From contig OY728163.1 in assembly GCA_963277665.1 (NCBI GenBank), forward strand, positions 1,905,576,644 to 1,905,640,643: 64,000 nucleotides of DNA, written 5' to 3'. How positions within the stretch are numbered: the first letter of the stretch is position 1; each line of letters begins with the position of its first letter. Under the pieces are notes generated by a model. The model was not told where the DNA came from. It worked only from the letters and a program-made list of their open reading frames with translations, and made no database searches. This DNA comes from Viscum album (lineage: Eukaryota; Streptophyta; Magnoliopsida; Santalales; Viscaceae). Below, in pieces: positions 35,411-46,230 of the stretch. Position numbers and translations under genes: made by a program.

Positions 35411-36247
35411 CCTGTATCTCCTTAGTTTAACCTAATTTCGGCTCGGCCCCGACCGAATCGGGGTGGTCGGGTCGGACCTACCTTTCAAAAAATCAGGTTG
35501 TGAACCACTATTCGGTTCGGGTTAGGCCGGTCCAAACCACCCCACATGGGTTCGGTCTGAACCCGGCCTTGGGTTGGGCCGAACTTTTCGAATCGGGCCA
35601 CGAATCAGCTTTTGTGGGCTTTTCTTATTTTTTAAATAAAATATATAACAAATGAAAAACATTTTTATGTTTTTTTAACGTTTTTTTTTTCTAATGTTAA
35701 TTTTTAAAAGTTTATTTTAAAATGTTTTTTTAATGATTTTTTAAAACGTTTTTTTTCTACATTTTATTTAAAATATTTTTTTAAGAGTTTTTAACAACGT
35801 TTTTTTTAACTTATTTTTTTAACATTTTTTTAAACTTTTTTTAAATGTTTTTTTAATATTTCATTTAAAAGATTTTTTAAACGTTTAACATTTTTTTTAA
35901 AACGTTTATATTATTATTTATCAACAGTTACATTTTATAACTGAAACATTTTTAAATAGATTTAACGAGGGGTTGGGGATGCGTAGCAGTGGGTGGGTGT
36001 GTTGTTGTTTTTTTTCTAAATAGATTTATATTATTGTAAATTTTTCTTTAAATCATTTTTTTCTAAACATTAATTTTTGAAAATTTATATTAAATGTTTA
36101 TTTTAAAATGATTTTTTAACTTTTTTAAACAATATTTAAAATGTATTTTAATGTTTTAAAATAGATTTATATATGTTAATATATATATATATATATATAT
36201 AATGTGTGCAGGTTATAAAAATAATAATGAGGGATTGTGGGTGCGCA
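35411..36247. other. Spacer: GC-rich repeat-like block, T-rich tract, (TA)n run
   Basis: 35430-35620 is rich in GGTTCGG, CGGGTCGG and GGGCCGAA words on both strands, as in many plant hAT-type miniature elements, but I see no clear terminal repeats. 35640-36180 is dominated by T runs with repeated AACGTTTTTT. A (TA)n microsatellite lies near 36179-36202. No gene. Confidence 0.45.
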
Positions 36248-36977
36248 TGTCACGAACCAAGTCGGGTCGTCATTAAACCGACGCCCGACCTAGTTCGCGT
36301 CAAAGCCCGAAGGGCCTTCCTGATCCCCACGGACTGGCACAAGTGTCTGGGTATCAAAAATAAAACTTGAGAACGATTTACCCGAATAAATAAATATAAA
36401 ACCAACAACAAGCTAAAAAAAACTAAAACTAAAACCAGACAACCAAACAGACCCTTAAACTAAGTTTAGATTTAAAGTTTACGACTTGAACTAAAAACCC
36501 AAAAGATACTACAATAAAGGAAAACTAAAACTCCAACTCAAACCTCTGTGCGGCATGAGGAGTCACATCCCCAAGCCACTACCACCAAACCAACACGAGG
36601 ACATCATTAACAACCCGAACCACAAATGTCATGCACAATGCATCAACCTAGAATACAAAAGAAACATGATCTACATACACTTACAGGTATATATAGGGTG
36701 TGAGCCAAGAGCTCAGTAGGATGTCACCGAGAAAAAGGTCTCACGCATAATTATTAAGTGACAAATACATTTGCAATTTTAATTAAAAAAAGAATTAAAT
36801 GCTTGAACAGTTTTAAAGAAATGGAACAGCTTAAATTAAAACACACACATACTTACTTTTTAAAATAACCAAAGTGTCACATCGATGAGCGTAAAGTAAC
36901 CAAGGAGCAGCAGATATGGGAGAGGTCTCGTGGGTGTTAGCTAGCTTGGGTCTCTAGATCTTCGTGTCTCGGTGAAA

Positions 36978-37055
36978 CGTGGCTTAGAAACCACGCTCCT
37001 CGGAAAACACGGCTTAGAAACCACGACCCTAAGCAAACGTGGCTTAGAAACCACG
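36978..37055. repeat. Three hairpin-forming 30-bp repeats in the M2 LTR
   Basis: Units at 36978, 37008 and 37038 read CGTGGCTTAGAAACCACG or a close variant, each with 5-bp arms CGTGG and CCACG around CTTAGAAA. The right LTR has the same three units at about 44168-44245. Confidence 0.85.
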
Positions 37056-38638
37056 ACCCCCAGTCATTCATATATTTAATTAGTGTGACAGTCGTCAATA
37101 CTGCTAAGTGAAACAGGGTCAAAGCCACCCACGGATCACCAGCCCATTAGTCTAGTCCACCCTCCTAGCTACATAGGCTTCCCGCTTTGTGTTTAAACAG
37201 GTTTCAAGTTCATGTCACACGTCACACTTATGCATAAAAGCCAAATATGGTACTTACACACACAGAATCACCATTTTCACACTCAAACCCTCTTTTAAAA
37301 ACTATACGCACACCAAAAATCATTTTAAAACTTAACCTGCATAGGTTACATACAATTAAACCCTCTACACAATTTAAAGAGACTAATAATTAAACAAACC
37401 ACAACTTACACACACAAATACCATTTTGAAATAAGACGCACACTAAAACATTCTCCAAACACGTTTCACACTGTTGATATAATTTAATAAACTATTTAAA
37501 TTTTTTAGAAAACAATGTCCAAAGGGTTTCACAAAACCTTGCACATAAAACCCACTCAAAAATATCTTTTATGATCAAACACACACCAACACATTTCTAA
37601 AATGCAATTCACAACCCTTGTAAATTTTAATAACCCAACTACGCAATTTAATAAAATACCATTTGATGACATAATGTGGTTTTTTATAAAAAACACACCA
37701 TATCTCATATGAACACAACACTTCAAAAATCAAACTCATAATAAACACTCTTAAAACTATTTTCACACCACATAAACAATCTAATAAATCAATTACACAC
37801 TTAATAGAACATTTACAATGTGCGCAACAAGGTTTTACCGCAAAACTACACTCAAATGATTCTCTTTGAAATCCAACACACTAGAATATTCTCCACATAC
37901 CATTCACATCATTTAAACAATTTGACAAATCACCTATGAAGTTCAATAAATCATTTTCATTATTTAATAAATTAATTACTCAATTTCTAAAACAAATAAA
38001 AATAAATGTTTTAACATGAGTTTTCACAAGAATTGGACTCCCTAACATATAAACACGCTACAAAATTAAATAAGCAAAGCAATTCATCAACTTCTAAGAA
38101 CTAACTTTGCACCAAAAAAATAATTTAAATAATATGCTAATTTAATTCAACATGCAAATTAATTCATCAATTAATAATCAAACATAGAACCACCTACCGT
38201 TACGTAGTAGACTTCGCAACTTGGTGCGCAAGGATCGTTGCACTTCAATCGCACCGCAAAGGGTCTAATAAAACCCTAAAACGAAGCATTGCAACAAATG
38301 CATCTAGGTTGAACCAATCGCAACTAAACCATACATACAACATCATCAAAAATGGAAGAACAGCTGGTGAAAAACGCACCTGCGACAATGGTGCGGATGG
38401 ACAACCGGGCAAGGGGAAGACCGCCGGAGGTGTGCCGCACCGAAAAACTAGCCGAAAAAGAGGGTGGTGCAGGTCTGGTGGTGCGAGGCAGCAGGGATGA
38501 TGCGAGTTCAACATGTTACGAACAAGGCAACGTGGGTCGATGCGAGGCGAACCGAAAGGGGTGTGGAGGGGGGTCGTTGGTTAGTGCATCCGAAGGGAAG
38601 AAGGGAGGGCGGGGTGCCGGACGGGAGCAAGCGGCTGA

Positions 38639-38755
38639 CGGGGCGATGCCGCACGGGAGCAAGCGGTCGACGGGGCGGCGCCAGACAGGAGCAGGCCGAC
38701 AGGGCGGCGCCGGACAGGAGCAGGCTGACGGGGCGGCGCCGAACATGAGCAGGAG
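38639..38755. repeat. GC-rich minisatellite in the M2 LTR, about 4 units of 29-32 bp
   Basis: Units share GGGCGGCGCC, GACAGGAGCAGG and a YGAC joint. They lie in a very GC-rich island (38390-38820) within AT-rich LTR sequence. Long open frames here in three frames are a by-product of GC content and repetition. Confidence 0.8.
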
Positions 38756-38826
38756 GGCGACGCGGATCGAGGGGGAGATGCGCTGGCTGGTTCGCCGGAG
38801 GAGAGCAGGGGGTTGGGGGGGTTTGC

Positions 38827-40071
38827 TGTTAGGTCGGAACAAAACGGGAAGGATGACAAGAGGGGGGTGAATTGCCTTTTAAAAAAAGGATAAACAAATT
38901 AAAAATCAAAGTTGAAATGCAGCGGAAAGTAAAGAGGCAAGACACAAGAAAATTGATAACGGAGTTCGGCCAAAAACCCGGCCTACGTCTCCGCTCCCAA
39001 CTCAACCGTTGAGAGATTCCTACCGCTTGCTTTTCAATGGTTTTAGCAAGAAACCCACTAGGCTTTGAGGTAGCACTAGGACCTATTACATCTTGCTTTT
39101 AGTGGTTAAGCAAGAACCCACTTACTTTTAATGGTTAAGTAAGAACCCACTAGCCTTTTTAACGGGTGAAGGCTAGCTCACCGGTGAGACAAGCCTTTTA
39201 AAAGGAAAGGCTTGAAGAAACCTCTTCACACCTTAATGGTGATGTGAAACCCAAAAGAAAGGGGGATGAAGAAAGAGTTTGGGGTTTGTAGGCACAAACC
39301 CAAATTGAAAGCTCAAAAAGATAAAAACAATAAAACCCGTAATTGGAGGAAGTCTTGGGCGCCTTTGATTGATTGGAGATGTTGAAGGCCGCTTCCAAGC
39401 TTCTTTGAAGGTGCTCTTGGATGTGGAATTGGATTGGAGCACTTTGGGTTCCTTGATGAAATCCGCCGGAGGTTCGCCAAAATGATCAACAATGTGTCCG
39501 GTGGCTTGGGTGGAGTTCCGGGGCTTCCTAGGCCTTTATTTATAGGCTAGGAACCTTCAAGTATCCGTTGGAGGGCTTTGGAGCCGTTGGAAAAGGCCTC
39601 GGAGCCGTTGGGAGGCTTTTGGAGTTGACTGGTCAAAGCCAACGGCTAGTTTGACCAGGGCTACCGGCTGGCCGGTACAGGGCCACCGGCTGGCCGGTGC
39701 CTTGGCAGAGGAGAAGCAAATTGATCCAGGCTCTACCGGCTGACCGGTGGAGGAGCCACCGGCTGGCCGGTGGTGAGGCAGTAGCCATCACTGTTGGGGC
39801 TGGATGCCACCGGCTGGCCGGTGGTCAAGCCACCGGCTGACCGGTGGAGCCTGGCAGTGGGCAATGCCTCTGCCAGGTCCACCGGCTGGCCGGTGCTATC
39901 ACACCGGTTGGCCGGTGGACTGAATTTCAGTCCACTTTGCCAGCTTTCTTGGGCCAATCCTTTGGCAATCTTTTGCCTATCATCCACAACACTTAAAAAC
40001 AATGTTAGACAAATAAGAAAGGTGATTGTGATCATGAAAATCAAACAACGAGGGGAACGAGATGTACAACA
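38827..40071 (+). mobile_element. Copia-type solo LTR (1,245 bp) with TSD TTTGC
   Basis: It begins TGTTAGGTCGGAACA and ends GATGTACAACA, canonical TGTT...AACA ends. The 5-bp duplication TTTGC lies at 38822-38826 and 40072-40076. GAGGGGGGTGAATTG soon after the start is typical of plant copia LTRs, which suggests the plus orientation. No internal region is left, so it is a product of LTR-LTR recombination. The 39733-40044 and 39794-40087 frames lie on its palindromic repeats. Confidence 0.88.
39663..39916. repeat. Eight quasi-palindromes ACCGGYTGRCCGGT in four pairs with ~73-bp period
   Basis: Motifs start at 39663, 39685, 39735, 39758, 39809, 39832, 39881 and 39903. Pair starts are 72, 74 and 72 bp apart; within a pair the spacing is 22-23 bp. 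Each 14-mer folds on itself except for its two to four central bases. Confidence 0.92.
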
Positions 40072-40569
40072 TTTGCGGCGCAGGTAGGGTTAGAAGGGGG
40101 CTGCTGCGCAAAAAAAAAAACGACCAAATTAAAGTGTTAACTAAAATAATAATAATAAAACTAAAAATAAAAAAAACCAAAATAATAGAAATGACCAAAT
40201 TAAAGTATTAACTAAAATAATAATAATAATAATAATAACCTAATTGAAACATTAACTTAAATAATTATAATACTAATAATAAAACTAAAATAATAAAACC
40301 AACCAAAATAATAATATCATTATTAACTGAGGTTGGACACCGTGCACAGTCGCATGCGCGGTCGTGTGCGCGGTCGCGCACCCGTGTAATAATAAATTTA
40401 ATAATAAAACGTTCTCTTATTAAAGTTGGGCACTACACGTGGTTGTGCGTATGGTCGCGCACCCGCATAAGATCACAATTTCTTTCAAAATAAAACCAGT
40501 TCAAACTGAAGCTCAAAAGTGAGACCCCAAATAATTAAATTAAAATTAAGTGTCGGTCGGGGTGTGATA

Positions 40570-43415
40570 ATTCTCCCCACCATGACATTTTCTGCCCCCA
40601 GAAAATCCCAAAAGACTTGGTTAACCCAAGAGTCCAAGCAAGAACGTGAAGATACTTAAAACCAAACCCCAGTCACCCGAAGACCGAGCATTCAAAACAC
40701 CCATAATCTAAAACTCCGTAGATCTCAAAACCAGAATCACCAAGTAAAATAACCAACAATAAGGAATTCACCTCCAAACACAACTACAACATGGAACACC
40801 CTAACCCCTAACTTAGGGTTCACCATGGCCGCTCAAGATCTCCAAGAACACTTGTCAAGCGACCCACTACCCTAGCTAACCAATCACCATGGCCAAGGTC
40901 GGGCAGAGCAGAAGTAAGGGGTTGCCCCACCAAGCGCACTTTAAAAGCAGAGTTTTTCCACAAGTTCTTCCTATGGTGGTCTCCCCTCCATATTAAGATT
41001 ATTGTCAAACATTGGTTTTCCAGACAACCTCTCACACTGGCTTGATCCTCCAAGTTCCCTAAGTTTAACCAAACCAACACAAGAGATGACGTCAGCGAGG
41101 CCCACAGTGGGTCTCCCCACCATTTTATAATCTGCTTAACATCACGACACCCGTGTGGGGATTCCCAGTTTACATTGAGCGATATGGACTAAACTCTTCA
41201 TCACGAACCCACCAACATGGGTCGACCTACACAGAAAATTCCCACAGTGGACAACACTCCACCACATGGGATGGTTTTGATAGCAGACACCCCTAACCTA
41301 GCGACAAACTGGACAAGCGCACATCAATTCCACAAGACATGAGTATCTCCAAAACAAGTACAATTTTGACTCCTAAACGACTCACAAAAAGGTTCACAGA
41401 GCACACCTATTAGATTTACAAGAACACGGATTCTCCGAACCTCTTTACGGCCCAAGAGGAACTCCCATAAATTAAGACCACAACAAGGAGATGAGGGCTT
41501 CATGCCCCTCATAACAAAAATGGAGCCTTCAGAGACGATACCACAATATGAAAATTTAATTCGTCCCCATCCCGTCACTACGGATTTAAGTCGGACCAAG
41601 CCCATTCCACATCCGATGAGTTTTGACTGCACACAAGCTTCACCCCGAGACCTATGGCTGGGGCCCTGATGTCTGAAGCATCTACCGCCTCACAGTCATA
41701 AACTGACCACCTCTGACCGGAACTTCTTCCACTGGAAAAGCAGTCTACATACTTCTCCTAGTGTGTTAAGCGACTACTTCATCAACATACCAATTGATAA
41801 TTGTGGTGAACGACTTAGATTGTCTGACTGAACACACTAGATATAGGCGATTGAGTGGTTTGTCAGACACGCAACACGAACTGACGGAAGGAGCACTCCA
41901 AGAACAAGTACCTTTGGTTCACACTCTTCATCAGATGAGGAACCCACACTTACCACAATATGAACAAGACCAACAACTATTATGAGCTTTAAACTGATTG
42001 TTCCACACAACCTTTGGTGAACATGAAACTAGATCATGATAAAGGTCAACACACCTCCTTCACCATCTGTTGACTGGTCGAGCACTTACGAGATCCACCA
42101 CTTTGCCTCGCCTTTACTTCTTTAGGTACAACTGCAGAATGTAGCTAGTCTTGAGGATTGTTCACGACATCCCCATTCACAACGAAAATGGAACAATCAC
42201 CGCTTACTGGTGTAGTCTCGCTCCTCCAAACATACTCGAGACAACTTACGCCTACACAACATTTGGAGTTACTCCAAAACTAGCGACACCTACAACTTTC
42301 CCAAAGCACTCAACGATATTCAATCGACCTCGACGTCTATAAACAGTCGACACAACTGAGTAGAACCCAACTCTGTCACTCCACTGGAAGTATGGGCTAA
42401 ACCAAGAATCAAGAGACCTGCTGGAAACCCATGGGACGTTTCTAGGGGAATATCCCAAAAAAGAAACATAAAACAACCTTCAAAAAATCCAAACACATCA
42501 CAAAACAAACATCCACACCTCAGACACAATTCCAGTAATTCCAATTTAAAACATCAATCCACCCGCTTGAAAAACCAAGCGCAATACAATAAAACTCAAT
42601 AACTTTTTTGAACTCATCGCTTTCACTTCAGACTCAAAACCATTTTCCAATTTCCAAAACCATTTAAGCACAAAAACCCATTTTAGAGAAAAACCCACTT
42701 TTAAGGAAATAAGAAGCAGCCTTAAAAATCAATCACTCACCACTGATACTCCATGATGCCTTACAAGTATGAATTTTCGTGCCACTTAGGCACCCATCCA
42801 CATGATCCACCATCTATCCATTAATCACGTCCACATGCACGTGTAAGCACCCATAGGAATACCACTAGACCAAAACAAGGCTCTTCCGCTTTCAAAACAA
42901 AACATTCCCAATATTGTAAAAATACATTTTTTCAAACCATTTCAAAAATTCAAAACATATTTTCAAATTGCTTCCCATTTCCAAAATAACTCACTTCGAT
43001 TTCAAATGACTCAAGACATTCCTTTAGAAATTCAATTTCAACAAACCAAATGCCAAATTCCAAAAACAAGGTCCAAGAGAAAGGCACCCCAAAAATCATG
43101 CCAAGCTCACACCAAGATAAAATAAGAGCAACCCCAAAGTCTTCTTCCCTTTTAAAAAAACCCCTTCACGCCAACCCAAAACATGAACCAATAAATCACC
43201 AATGCGCAGTGCTGTTTTACTCCTACTATCATCCCCCATCCACAAAGACCAAATCCAAAGACTTAAATTCAGGACTATCCCTGATTACTCAAGGATCAGA
43301 ACGAGAAAGAGTTCGTGATGCTCTTCCTACACCTATCACTCGAGTATTGACAATCCCATATCCGATCTACTTGACACCCCAAATAACAAGAACAAAACCT
43401 CCTCTGATACCATTT
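40570..43415 (-). other. Internal region of M2 without recognisable gag-pol
   Basis: About 2.85 kb between the polypurine tract (40570-40581) and the PBS (43402-43412), read on the minus strand. The longest minus-strand frames (41324-41632, 40820-41080, 42320-42544) show no Gag, protease, RT or integrase motif. The sequence is C- and A-rich on the plus strand. Confidence 0.65.
43402..43412 (-). other. Primer binding site of M2
   Basis: Minus-strand TGGTATCAGAG, a perfect plant initiator tRNA-Met type PBS, about 4 bases from the LTR edge. Confidence 0.85.
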
Positions 43416-44550
43416 TTTCATTAACCAAGTCAGGTCACCATAAAACCGACACCTGACTTGGTCTGCGGTAAGGCCCGAAGGGCGTTCCTGATCCCCACGG
43501 GTTGGCACAAGTGCTCGGGTATCAAAAATAAAACTTGGGAACGATTTACCCGAATAAATAAATATAAAACCAACAACAAGATAAAAAAACTAAAACTAAA
43601 ATCAGTCAACCAAACAGAACCTTAAACAAAGTTCATATTTAAAGTTTATAACTTGAACTAAAAACCCAAAAGAGACTACAACAAAGGAAAATAAAAACGT
43701 GTCACATTCCCAAGCCACCACCACCAAACCAACACCAGGACACCACTAACAACCTAAACCACCAATGTTATGCATGACGCCTCAACCTAAAATACAAAAG
43801 AAACAGGATCTACATACACCAAAAGTTGTATGTACCACACCTAAAGGTGTATGTAGGTAGGCTGTGAGCCAATATCCTAGTAGGATGCCACTGAGAAAAA
43901 GGTTCCACGCATAATTTTTAAGTGACTAATACATTTGAAATTTTAATTAAAAAAAGAATTAAATGCTTGAACATTTTTAAAGAAAATAGTATTAAAGAAA
44001 AAAGTTTCAAATGGAATAACTTAAATTAAAACACACACACACTTAATTTTTAAAATAACCAAAGTGTCACACTGATGAGAGTAAAGTAACCAAGGAGCAC
44101 CAAATATGGGAGAGGCCTCGTGGATGTTAGCTAGCTTGGGTACCTAGATCTTTGTGTCTCGGTGAAACATGTCTTAGAAACCACGACTCTCAGAAAACGT
44201 GGCTTAGAAACCATGACCCTCAACAAACGTGGCTTAGAAACCACTCCCCTCAGTCATTCATATGTTTAATTAGTGTTGCAGTCGTCAATCCTGCTAAGTG
44301 AAACAGGGCCAAAGCCACCCCCGGATCACTAGATCACTAGTATAGTCCACCCTCCTAGCTACCCGGGCTTCCCGCTTTTTGCTCAAACAAGTTTCAAGTT
44401 CATGTCACATGTCACACTTATGCATAAAATCCAAATATGGTACTTACACACACATAATCACCATTTTCACACTCAAAACCTCTTTTAAAACCATACGCAC
44501 ACCAAAAATCATTTTAAAACTTAACCCACATAGGTTACACACTCAATTAA
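43416..44550 (-). repeat. 5' LTR of M2, first piece (right copy)
   Basis: It matches 36248 onward, including GATCCCCACGG, AACGATTTACCCGAATAAAT and the triple hairpin (about 44168-44245). It is broken at 44550 by solo LTR A. The last five bases, ATTAA, are the target duplication. It resumes at 52777. Confidence 0.85.
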
Positions 44551-45605
44551 TGTAAAGACCTGAAATTTTCCATGTAATTTTTTTAATTATATTGGACTAT
44601 TCCAAGGCTACGAAATCTGATAGCGTTTGATTTTGATGCCTGGTGTGCTCGGATTGGAATTTTAAACTTTTTTTAAGGTACGTTTAGTAAATGTGCGAGT
44701 GGGAAATCCTAACTTTTAAACCAGTGCTCATAATTGAAATCCAAGGGCATCGTTGAACTCGCAACACCAGGATTATTTTAAGGGAGGTTTAACCTCGACC
44801 GCAGTGGGACGAGGGGGAAAGTTGTTTTTTGCATTTATCACGGATGAATAAATAAAATAAAATATATTTTATTTTATTTTTAAAACATCCTTCCACCTCA
44901 ATTTTAAGTTTTGATGGTGGGGACCACAGGGGTGGTTGGGCATTTAATGAAGGACATTAAATGCCCGGTTACACAATGGTTGTGTAACCACCCTTCATGT
45001 GATTAATGAGGCTCATTAATTACACCAATTAATAAACCTCTTAATCAAATGTTAAAGAGTTAAACTCTAACATGGGGTTTTGGAAAATCGTTGGAAAATG
45101 ATTGATCTTGGGAGGATTCTTGACAAAGAAAAAATACCCTCACTAAGGGACACTACTGGAAAATAGATCTATACCCACGGTTTTGTAAAAAACCATGGGT
45201 ATAGGGTACCCCTATACCCACGATTTTCCAAAATTGTGGGTATAGGGATAGTATACGAACCTATACCCACGGTTTTCCAAAATCGTGGGTATAGGCCACC
45301 CATACCCATAGTTGTTCCAAAAACCGTGGGTATAGTTTTCTTTTAAGACCTATACCCACAGTTTTCTCCAAAACCATGGGTATAGGGTATTTTCCGAAGA
45401 CCTATACCAACGGTTCATCAAAACCGTGGGTATTGGGATTTTTTTGAAGACCTATACCCACGGTTCTCCAGAACCGTGGGTATAGGTTTCCCGCATTATG
45501 GTGGGAAAATAAAATTAGGCGGGACATGAAAACAAATTGGTGGGAAGGCATTTATTCATGGTTTATATTAATATATTTACGCAAATGTAAATATATAATA
45601 TCAAA

Positions 45606-45678
45606 AACTTAGTAGCTCGGTTGGTAAACTGTTCTCCGCGTCTGCTGTAGGTCGCCGGTTCAAATCCCCCTGGCCGCG
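45606..45678 (+). other. tRNA-like sequence, module 1
   Basis: Box A TAGCTCGGTTGG and box B GGTTCAAATCC start exactly 44 nt apart, as in a tRNA gene. The 7-base ends do not pair, and the T stem has mismatches. It is a degenerate tRNA-like unit and a possible Pol III promoter. Confidence 0.55.
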
Positions 45679-45749
45679 TTTTTTGAATTTCAATACCCAC
45701 GTGGATTATATTTATATATATACGCAGATGTATTTATATATAAAAAATA

Positions 45750-45832
45750 TAATTCACAGCTCGATTGGTTGGTTGTTGGGGTGCGGCTGCGAGACACCGC
45801 GTGAGGTACGGGTTCGAAACACGCCAGGCGTT
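45750..45832 (+). other. tRNA-like sequence, module 2
   Basis: Box A CAGCTCGATTGG and box B GGTTCGAAACA, 54 nt apart, as in tRNAs with a longer variable arm. No acceptor pairing seen. Confidence 0.5.
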
Positions 45833-45896
45833 TTTTTGGAATTTTAATACCACATATTAATATATATAAGCAGATACATGTATATATAACAGATTG

Positions 45897-45978
45897 AAGT
45901 CATAGCTCAGGTAGTCTGTTGGTTGGGCGCGTTCTCCAGGCGTACCGCGAGGTCCGGGTTCGAAACCCCCTGGCCACA
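45897..45978 (+). other. tRNA-like sequence, module 3
   Basis: Box A-like TAGCTCAG...TGTTGG with an insertion, and box B GGTTCGAAACC. The first half resembles a D arm interrupted by 8-9 extra bases. Confidence 0.5.
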
Positions 45979-46230
45979 TTTTTCTGAAGATTAAATCCCC
46001 ACGGTTCTCAAACCGTGGGGTTAACACTATGCCAACATGGCCACGCACCTGCCACGTTGTGGCAATCCTATCCCCATGGTTTCTCTAAACCGTGGGTATA
46101 GGCCGACCCCCCTATCCCGACGTCGTTCCAGCCCACGGTTCCCAAAACCGTGGGTATAGCTTATACCCACAGTTTTGGGGGCTATACCCATGATTTTGAA
46201 CCGTGGGTATAAGGCAGTTTTCCAGTAGTG

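Larger units (their letters stand above)
36248..40569 (-). repeat. 3' LTR of M2 (left copy), carrying a nested copia solo LTR
   Basis: It spans 4,322 bp including the 1,245-bp copia LTR and its 5-bp duplication, so ~3.07 kb without them. The minus-strand start reads TATCACACCCCGACCG, a TG...CA end with one changed base. The end is CGTGACA. It holds a triple hairpin repeat (36978-37055) and a GC-rich minisatellite (about 38639-38755). The open frame at 38352-38870 falls on that minisatellite and is not called. Confidence 0.8.
45550..45990 (+). repeat. Three tandem ~147-bp modules, each AT-rich palindrome plus tRNA-like box A/box B segment
   Basis: Each module has an AT-rich arm with RCGCARATG or AAGCAGATA at its centre, then an AGCTCRGTTGG-type box A, a GGTTCRAANCC-type box B, then CCCTGGC or CCAGGC and a TTTTTTGAATTTYAATACC-like stretch. 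Box A/B pairs: 45613-45624 with 45657-45667; 45757-45768 with 45811-45821; 45903-45922 with 45957-45967. Acceptor stems do not pair, so these are not functional tRNAs. Confidence 0.8.
45151..46230. mobile_element. Non-autonomous CACTA (En/Spm-type) transposon, 1,080 bp, TSD GGA
   Basis: Perfect 13-bp terminal inverted repeats, CACTACTGGAAAA at the left and its complement at the right. The 3-bp duplication GGA flanks it (45148-45150 and 46231-46233), as expected for CACTA elements. Both ends carry subterminal copies of CTATACCCACGGTTTT in both orientations (about 45169-45484 and 45998-46212), the usual transposase-binding architecture. It has no transposase frame. The centre holds three tandem tRNA-like modules (45550-45990). 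It interrupts solo LTR A. Confidence 0.93.

Noticed and set aside
35425..35625. hAT-type miniature element
   Set aside because: The wording fits such elements, but I found neither terminal inverted repeats nor an 8-bp duplication, so only a repeat-like block is noted.
36978..37055. Possible CRISPR or tRNA cluster from regular hairpins
   Set aside because: Three 30-bp repeats with near-identical spacers, repeated in both LTRs of an element.
38352..38870. 172-aa plus-strand open frame and its antisense partners
   Set aside because: They lie on a GC-rich minisatellite in an LTR, are open in three frames and have no domain.
41324..42544. Minus-strand frames in the M2 internal region as a possible gag
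   Set aside because: No capsid, zinc knuckle or pol motif can be read in them.
45606..45978. Functional tRNA genes
   Set aside because: Box A and B are present but acceptor and T stems do not pair properly in any of the three.
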